NCBI GenBank assembly: GCA_944383325.1
Contig: CALWPC010000032.1
Span: 165,668 to 229,667, forward strand
Direction of reading: 5' to 3'
DNA length: 64,000 nt
DNA from: an uncultured Lachnospiraceae bacterium
GTDB lineage: Bacteria; Bacillota; Clostridia; Lachnospirales; Lachnospiraceae
How positions within the stretch are numbered: the stretch's first letter is position 1; every line of letters begins with the position of its first letter. Below are positions 59,163 through 64,000 of this stretch, piece by piece. Made by a program: the position numbers and the translations under genes. The notes under the pieces were generated by a model. It did not search any database. It was not told the DNA's origin and saw only the letters and a list, made by a program, of their open reading frames with translations.

Positions 59163-59465
59163 CGTTTGATCCTCTCATTCACATCATTTTGAAATTACGT
59201 ATTTTCCTGGCCTGTGCACATCAGTATGACGGCCGACTGCACAGACGGCAACACGCTCTGCAAACATATTGATCATATGTTCCGCTAAAATGCTTACAAT
59301 TTTAATATAACAGTTGTATTTCACAATATCAAGAAAATTCGCGCTATTCAAGCATCCTTCTCCTCCCTGTTTTAACACACAAAAAAGTCTGCATAGAATG
59401 ATGCGCCCGTCTGTGTTATACTGTACATATTCAGAAAAAACCGCAATAGATTGGGGGACGATTCA
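59163..59465. other. 303-bp divergent intergenic region with two promoters
   Basis: The gap separates the C_GCAxxG_C_C gene (leftward) from the Nim-like gene (rightward). It holds TTGATA-N17-TATATT at 59304-59332 facing left, leaving a leader of about 130 nt, and an extended -10 (TG-T-TATACT, 59414-59422) facing right. An open frame at 59184-59378 was judged not coding. No riboswitch or known operator was recognised. Confidence 0.55.
59304..59332 (-). promoter_or_regulatory. Promoter of the C_GCAxxG_C_C gene
   Basis: Minus-strand TTGATA-N17-TATATT. The predicted transcript would have a leader of about 130 nt. Confidence 0.6.
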
Positions 59466-59933
59466 TTGAGAAGAACAGACCGAGAAATCAAACGATTTGA
59501 CCAAATGCTGGAAATTTTAAACTCCTGCGATTGCTGCAGAATCGGATGTTGGGACGGCGAAAATGTCTATATTGTCCCTCTGAATTTTGGATACGAAGTA
59601 AACAACGAAACATTGATTTTATATTTTCACAGCGCCAAAGAGGGCAGAAAAATCGATTTGATCAAACAGCACAAAACGATCGGTTTCGAGATGGACACCC
59701 GGCATGAGCTTGTCGAGAGAGCAACCGCCTGCGGCTTCTCCTACCGCTATCAATCCATTATAGGAACCGGCGCGGTCAGTATGATCACGGATCGGACAGA
59801 AAAAATCCACGGCCTGACGCAAATTATGTCGCATTATTCGCCGAAACAACACTGGAACTTTTCCGAGCAAATGATTGATCTGGCGGCCGTAATGAAAGTA
59901 GAGGTGACGGAGTGGTCATGTAAACAACACTGA
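59466..59933 (+). CDS. Pyridoxamine-5'-phosphate oxidase-fold protein (Nim-like)
   Basis: 155 residues from a TTG at 59466 (read as MRRTDREIKRFDQMLEIL) with GGGGGA upstream; an earlier TTG five codons upstream overlaps that site. The motif YIVPLNFGYE near 40 and the N-terminal RRxDREI are typical of Nim-type flavoproteins linked to 5-nitroimidazole resistance. A Cys-rich CDCCRIGC segment lies near 25-32. The gene runs opposite to its neighbours. Resistance is predicted from family only. Confidence 0.85.
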   Translation: MRRTDREIKRFDQMLEILNSCDCCRIGCWDGENVYIVPLNFGYEVNNETLILYFHSAKEGRKIDLIKQHKTIGFEMDTRHELVERATACGFSYRYQSIIGTGAVSMITDRTEKIHGLTQIMSHYSPKQHWNFSEQMIDLAAVMKVEVTEWSCKQH

Positions 59934-59960
59934 TTTACTCCCTCCACACGCGTTCGGCTC

Positions 59961-60404
59961 TCAGAGCGGCTTTTCCAGATAAACCAAATCCCGCAGCTGT
60001 ATGCCCTCTTCAAAAATCGGATGATCATAATTGTCCGTGAAAAAATTTTTTACGCGGCAGCTCTCCTCAAACCCACATTTTTTATAAAATGGGATTGTCA
60101 GCGGACTATCTCCCGTCCCGACACGAAGCAGCGAAAAGTCCCGCCGGTATTTCTGCTCCAGAAAACGGATCAAATACGCTCCGTATCCTTTGCGCTGATC
60201 TTTTGGATAAACCGCCAGGTTTTTAATTTCCAAAATTCCATTCCCCTCATCCGTCACCACGCACTCCGCCCGGACGCCGTTATGATCTAAAACATACATC
60301 CTGCCCCTGTCCAAATACCGCTCAATCATCGTCTCCTGCTCATCTGCCAGAAACAAAAGCTCCATATACTGTTTTTTATCCCCTGTAATTTCTCTGATTT
60401 CCAT
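59961..60404 (-). CDS. GNAT-family N-acetyltransferase
   Basis: 147 residues from the ATG at 60404 with GGGAGG upstream. The acetyl-CoA site is visible in NLAVYPKDQRKGYGAYLIRF and the C-terminal FYKKCGFEES. The substrate is not predictable. It is convergent with the Nim-like gene, only 27 bp away, with no clear terminator between them. Confidence 0.85.
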   Translation of the reverse strand: MEIREITGDKKQYMELLFLADEQETMIERYLDRGRMYVLDHNGVRAECVVTDEGNGILEIKNLAVYPKDQRKGYGAYLIRFLEQKYRRDFSLLRVGTGDSPLTIPFYKKCGFEESCRVKNFFTDNYDHPIFEEGIQLRDLVYLEKPL

Positions 60405-60524
60405 CGATACCTCCCCGATCATCCGGCGCGTATTGACAGCCATAACAATCGCCGGACATTTTTAGCATACCAAAAGGCGCCCGCTTTGAAAACCCCTGAG
60501 ACAAAAAGTCTTCCCGTCGCCGCA

Positions 60525-60553
60525 TTGACAGGAATTGTCCAGATACCTATAAT
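60525..60553 (+). promoter_or_regulatory. Consensus promoter for the tandem GNAT gene
   Basis: TTGACA-N17-TATAAT with perfect hexamers and spacing, about 45 bp before the start codon at 60598. The strongest-looking promoter in the right third of the window. Confidence 0.85.
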
Positions 60554-60597
60554 GAAACAAAAAACAAATTGCACTGTTTGCAGAAAACGGGGCAGAG

Positions 60598-61641
60598 ATG
60601 ATTATCAGAAATTACAGATCTACGGATTGCAGGCAACTGGCCGAACTGTTTTACAATACCGTACATACGGTCAACGCGCACGATTACACACAAGAACAGC
60701 GAAACGCGTGGGCGACGGGTAATGTCGATCTGACTGTCTGGAACGATTCCTTTCTGAAACATGATACGCTTGTCGCTATGGAAGATGGCCGGATTGTCGG
60801 CTTCGGCGACATTGACAAGACCGGTTATCTGGATCGGTTATATGTCCATAAAGACTATCAGGGCCAGGGGATTGCGACGGCGATCTGCGACAAATTGGAA
60901 ACTGTGTTGCCGTTTGAAAAAATCACTGTGCACGCTTCCATTACCGCAAAATCTTTTTTTGAACAACGGGGCTATCAGACTCTGCAAGCGCAGCAAGTCA
61001 GACGAAACGGCATCCTGCTTACCAATTACCGTATGGAAAAAGAGATGACGCGCAACACGCCCACTTTACAGACCGACCGGTTAGTACTGCGAAAATTTAC
61101 CGAGCAGGATCTCGAAGATATGCTGTCTCTTTACAGTGATAAAGAGGTAAACACGTTCCTGCCCTGGTTTCCGATCAATACGCGGGCAGAAATGTCGGAG
61201 TATTTAAACAACCGTATTCTCCCCTGCTATCAAAACCCCGTATCCTATTGTTATGCCGTCTATTTAAAATCACACAAAAAAGTCGTTGGATATATTCATA
61301 TACACGATATTGGCGACAGCAACGATCTTGGATACGCGCTAGCCAAAGAATGTTGGCATCAGGGACTGATGACCGAGGGATGCCGCGCGGTCATCGCACG
61401 GGTAAAGGCGGACGGCCTTCCTTACCTTACCGCAACGCATGACCGGCAGAATCCGCGCAGCGGGCGCGTGATGCAAGCCCTTGGCATGCAGTACCAGTAT
61501 TCCTACGAGGAACAATGGCATCCAAAAGACAAATTAGTGACATTCCGCATGTATCAGATCAACCTTAATAAACATCAAACCGGCGTTTACCGGAAATATT
61601 GGAATCAGTCCGCCGTTCATTTTATCGAAAACGATTTATAG
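60598..61641 (+). CDS. Tandem GNAT acetyltransferase (two domains fused)
   Basis: 347 residues. The first GNAT domain (about 1-150) has YVHKDYQGQGIATAI and FFEQRGYQ; the second (about 158-325) starts LQTDRLVLRKFTEQDLEDM and resembles RimJ/RimL-type acetyltransferases, with a GYALAKECWHQGLMTEG acetyl-CoA site. A short basic tail follows. Both domains appear complete, so it may act on two substrates or as a pseudo-dimer. The substrates are unknown. Confidence 0.85.
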   Translation: MIIRNYRSTDCRQLAELFYNTVHTVNAHDYTQEQRNAWATGNVDLTVWNDSFLKHDTLVAMEDGRIVGFGDIDKTGYLDRLYVHKDYQGQGIATAICDKLETVLPFEKITVHASITAKSFFEQRGYQTLQAQQVRRNGILLTNYRMEKEMTRNTPTLQTDRLVLRKFTEQDLEDMLSLYSDKEVNTFLPWFPINTRAEMSEYLNNRILPCYQNPVSYCYAVYLKSHKKVVGYIHIHDIGDSNDLGYALAKECWHQGLMTEGCRAVIARVKADGLPYLTATHDRQNPRSGRVMQALGMQYQYSYEEQWHPKDKLVTFRMYQINLNKHQTGVYRKYWNQSAVHFIENDL

Positions 61642-61733
61642 CCGCCTGCCCCGCGAAATTCCAGACTTACCGCAAAATAGTCCTCCTCTGTCCGTCCAAA
61701 CGTGTGAACAGTAAATAGCAATCTTTCGATGTT

Positions 61734-62965
61734 TCATAACGCAGCTTCCCCCGTTTTGTTCAATTCTTTATACGTATTGCAAATCAAAACCAACGCAACC
61801 AAAAAGGTCAACATATCTGACACCGGCATCGACAAAAGAACGCCGTCTAAACCAAAGAACACCGGAAGCAGCAGAGCAAACCCCACGCCGAAAACAACCT
61901 CGCGAATCATAGACAGCGCAGTAGACTCCACCGCTTTTCCCATCGCCTGCAAAAAGATAAAGCACGCCTTATTGACACAGGCTAAAATAATCAGGCACAA
62001 ATACATACGGAACGCCTTGACGGCAAAGTCCGTATAATAGACGCTCTCATTTGCGGAGCCAAAAATAGAAATCAGCTGCCGCGGGAAACATTCCGCAAAA
62101 AGAAATCCCACTGCTCCTACGGCAGCCTCGGCAAGCAACAATTTTGTAAACAATTCTCGGACACGGGACTTTTTTCCAGCGCCCATGTTAAAACCGACAA
62201 TCGGTATACACCCGGCTGCCAGACCAACGACAATCGAGATAATAATCTGAAAAAATTTCATCACAATCCCTACAACAGCCATTGGAATCTGAGCATACTG
62301 CGCCTGTCCAAAAATCAGATCTAAAGCCCCGTATTTTTTCAGCATATTATTGATAGCCGCCATAGCCGCCCCCATCATTCCCCATCGAAACACAAAAATA
62401 AAAACCGGATCGAGAATCGTGTTGACTACCGCCCCCGCCAAAATTGATACCATGGCAAATTTTGGACTTCCATCTGCACGGATAATGGAATTCATTGACT
62501 GACCGAACATATAAAACGGGATTCCCAAGCTGATGTAAAAAAATACTCCTTGGAATACTGAAATGTTTCCTCATTGACTGTCCCGCCGAACATAGAAATA
62601 ATCTGCGTCTGAAAAATCAGATAAATGGCCGTCAGCAACAAACTGCTAACCACACTCATAATCACTGCATTGCCGACGCTGTGCTTTGCAGCGTCTTTAT
62701 CCCCCCTTCCAAGGCTGATGCTGACAAACGCGCAGCATCCGTCTCCAATCATCACCGCAATAGCCAGGGCAACTACGGTAAGCGGAAATACCACCGTGTT
62801 CGCCGCGTTGCCGTAGGAACCAAGATAACTGGCATTTGCAATGAAAATTTGATCGACAATATTATAAAGCGCGCCGACAAGCAGGGAAACAATGCATGGG
62901 ACGGCATATTTTTTCATCAGTTTCCCTATGCGTTCCGTCCCCAAAAACCGATTTGAACTTTCCAT
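61734..62965 (-). pseudogene. MATE-family exporter interrupted by a frameshift in a T7 tract
   Basis: The 5' part (62965 to about 62537) encodes MESSNRFLGTERIGKLMKKYA and the first membrane segments, and the 3' part (61734 to about 62543) continues from SLGIPFYMFGQSMNSIIRA to the end, in a different frame. The break is at the run of seven T (minus strand, 62543-62537): eight T would join the parts as EYFFYISLGIPFYMF. Both parts are otherwise intact and match one MATE protein of about 410 residues. Either a recent deletion, a phase-variable tract, slippage that restores the frame, or an assembly error. AGGAGG precedes the ATG. Confidence 0.8.
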
Positions 62966-63030
62966 ACGATCTTCCTCCTATCCATCTGAAAACCACTCAC
63001 GATTGCGACAATCCCCTGAATTTCAACAAA

Positions 63031-63085
63031 AAAATGCGCAGCTGAAACAACTGGTCTTACGCCGTTTCAGCTACGCATTGTTTTA
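63031..63085 (-). terminator. Bidirectional terminator between RibU and MATE genes
   Basis: AATGCG-c-AGCTGAAAC and GTTTCAGCT-a-CGCATT arms around a 15-nt loop at 63033-63079. The minus strand is followed by eight T, and the plus strand by T-rich sequence. It ends the RibU transcript. Confidence 0.85.
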
Positions 63086-63156
63086 TTATTATAACAGATT
63101 GTCAAAAAAAATCAAAAGACAATTTTTTGTTTTTGTATTTTGATATGAAAGATTTA

Positions 63157-63702
63157 CTACAAACGCAGGCGGCTTTGAAAACGCCGCAGGGCGTTCGAAA
63201 CCGGTTTATACAAAAGAATCGTAATCACTGCATTGATACTGCCTTTGATTAAATTAAAAGGCAGAAAGGCCGGCAAAAGCAATTCGGCCACCGCTTCTCT
63301 CGGATAGCCCATATAAATCGGAGTAATGAGGTAATTCCACAAAAGCATCGCCGCCGCCATCAGCAGACACCCTAAGACAAGCCCGCAAACAGCGCCGGAC
63401 AGCGTTCTTTTCCTCCGGTAAATAAAAGCGGCCGTACAGGCAAAACTGCAGCTAGAAATCACATTCATAAGCAATCCCAACACACCGTCCTCACTGATCG
63501 TAAACATTTCCACAAACGAAACAGACAGCGAAACAAGAAACGAAGTCAACGGTCCAAACAAAAATCCTCCGAGTACGATAATAACATCCTTTGGTTCATA
63601 CTCTAAAAAAAGTATCAGCGGAATCCGCACGATAAAAACTGCAAGATAAGCCAGAGCGCAAAGCATGCCGGCGGTTGTCATTTTCCACGTTTTTTGATTC
63701 AA
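63157..63702 (-). CDS. ribU: RibU-type riboflavin ECF transporter S-component
   Basis: 181 residues from a TTG at 63702 (read as MNQKTWKMTTAGMLCALAYL) with AGGAGG upstream. About six membrane segments. The segment LFLEYEPKDVIIVLGGFLFGPL and the C-terminal PFNLIKGSIN are typical of RibU. It pairs with a shared ECF module encoded elsewhere to import riboflavin. No FMN riboswitch was recognised in the short upstream gap, which is unusual for ribU. Confidence 0.85.
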   Translation of the reverse strand: MNQKTWKMTTAGMLCALAYLAVFIVRIPLILFLEYEPKDVIIVLGGFLFGPLTSFLVSLSVSFVEMFTISEDGVLGLLMNVISSCSFACTAAFIYRRKRTLSGAVCGLVLGCLLMAAAMLLWNYLITPIYMGYPREAVAELLLPAFLPFNLIKGSINAVITILLYKPVSNALRRFQSRLRL

Positions 63703-63773
63703 ACAAACACCTCCTGAAAAAAATACACCTGAAAGCACAAGGGTTTCGGGTTACAAGGAAGTATCTTCCAATT

Positions 63774-63808
63774 AGACGGTATAGCCCTTGAATGGGGCTA
63801 TACCGTCT
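63774..63808. repeat. Perfect 14-bp inverted repeat at the recombinase end
   Basis: Arms 63774-63787 and 63795-63808 pair perfectly around a 7-nt loop. The recombinase stop codon (63798-63800) lies inside the right arm. On the plus strand it is followed by TTTTCC. It is either a terminator or part of a mobile-element end. Confidence 0.75.
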
Positions 63809-64000
63809 TTTCCTGTTTATTGACTTCTTTCTGCTTTGTTTGCGGCTCGGCAGGCAGATGGATTTCTCCCACAAAGTTAAAGACAATGTCCACTTTCTGA
63901 AAACGCTTGCCGTCTATCTTCTCCGGCGCATGGACTACGATTTTTTTGATAAACTCATTGACGATAGTAGGCGTTAATTCTGTTATTCCCACATACTTGC
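63798..64000 (-). CDS. C-terminal end of a large serine recombinase (TnpX-like, DUF4368 region); runs off right edge
   Basis: About 66 residues are visible, open to the window end. The segment ITELTPTIVNEFIKKIVVHAP followed by KVDIVFNFVGEIHLP resembles the DUF4368 region at the C-terminus of TnpX-type serine recombinases on integrative elements such as Tn4451. The Gln/Lys-rich tail ends KEVNKQEKTV. The catalytic N-terminus lies outside. It suggests that an integrative element starts here and extends to the right. Recognition is from memory of the family. Confidence 0.65.
   Translation of the reverse strand, partial: KYVGITELTPTIVNEFIKKIVVHAPEKIDGKRFQKVDIVFNFVGEIHLPAEPQTKQKEVNKQEKTV

Noticed and set aside
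59184..59378. 64-codon minus-strand frame in the divergent gap
   Set aside because: It covers the predicted promoter of the downstream gene, lacks a family match, and its start has only a weak binding site.
63703..63797. FMN riboswitch before ribU
   Set aside because: The expected conserved FMN-box motifs are absent and the gap is too short.

Overview
The window is about 64 kb of a Gram-positive Clostridia chromosome, most likely a pectin-degrading member of the Lachnospiraceae or a close relative. The clues are a meso-DAP-type MurE, an L10 leader in front of rplJL, an HydE hydrogenase maturase, a RibU-type ECF component, an Lsa-type ABC-F protein, a PrkC/PrpC pair, and dockerin-bearing pectin enzymes. 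Base composition looks close to half G+C by eye. The species cannot be named from sequence reading alone. Almost all genes up to 59 kb lie on the minus strand. No tRNA, rRNA or CRISPR array was seen.

Layout, left to right: (1) 1-11.6 kb is a tightly packed, often overlapping housekeeping run transcribed leftward: murE, priA, def, fmt, a small membrane protein, a Zn-peptidase, rsmB, rlmN, prpC, prkC and the start of rsgA. (2) 11.9-15.6 kb holds eno and a divergent MATE exporter/MerR regulator pair, whose promoter has the 19-bp spacer typical of MerR control. (3) 15.7-31.1 kb is the main accessory region. It encodes a dockerin pectinesterase and a dockerin pectate lyase in one operon, an anchored cohesin-like protein, a cohesin-dockerin protein, a LamG-like protein ending in a dockerin, a two-module O-mannosyltransferase-like enzyme, and a LamG paralogue ending in a wall/membrane anchor. 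(4) 31.3-45.6 kb is the rpmG-secE-nusG-rplKA-rplJL-rpoBC region, broken by a lipoprotein esterase between rplA and rplJ and by proBA between rplL and rpoB. (5) 45.8-49.9 kb carries a second dockerin pectinesterase, hydE, a ZIP transporter, a DUF3877-like gene and a tandem 80-bp repeat. (6) 49.9-64 kb is a mixed accessory region: a YolD/Y-family polymerase pair, an Lsa-type ABC-F protein, a flavodoxin/LysR pair, two ABC half-exporters, a C_GCAxxG_C_C protein, a Nim-like protein, GNAT enzymes, a frameshifted MATE gene, RibU, and the C-terminal end of a large serine recombinase at the right edge.

The most interesting system is the 15.7-31.1 kb region together with the pectinesterase at 45.8 kb. 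Enzymes carry N-terminal dockerins, one protein could present a cohesin at the cell surface, another carries both a cohesin and a dockerin, and two LamG paralogues differ mainly in their C-terminal targeting module (dockerin or anchor). A predicted O-mannosyltransferase lies between the LamG genes and could decorate the Ser/Thr-rich linkers. Together this reads as a compact cell-surface pectin-degrading complex resembling a minimal cellulosome. That is an inference from domain content; no binding has been shown.

A second notable feature is an 80-bp repeat bounded by 10-bp direct repeats. It occurs once before murE and twice in tandem before the DUF3877-like gene, and in both places its end carries an extended -10 motif facing the downstream gene. 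Several start codons were moved from the longest open frame to positions with a better ribosome binding site; these choices are stated in each entry.
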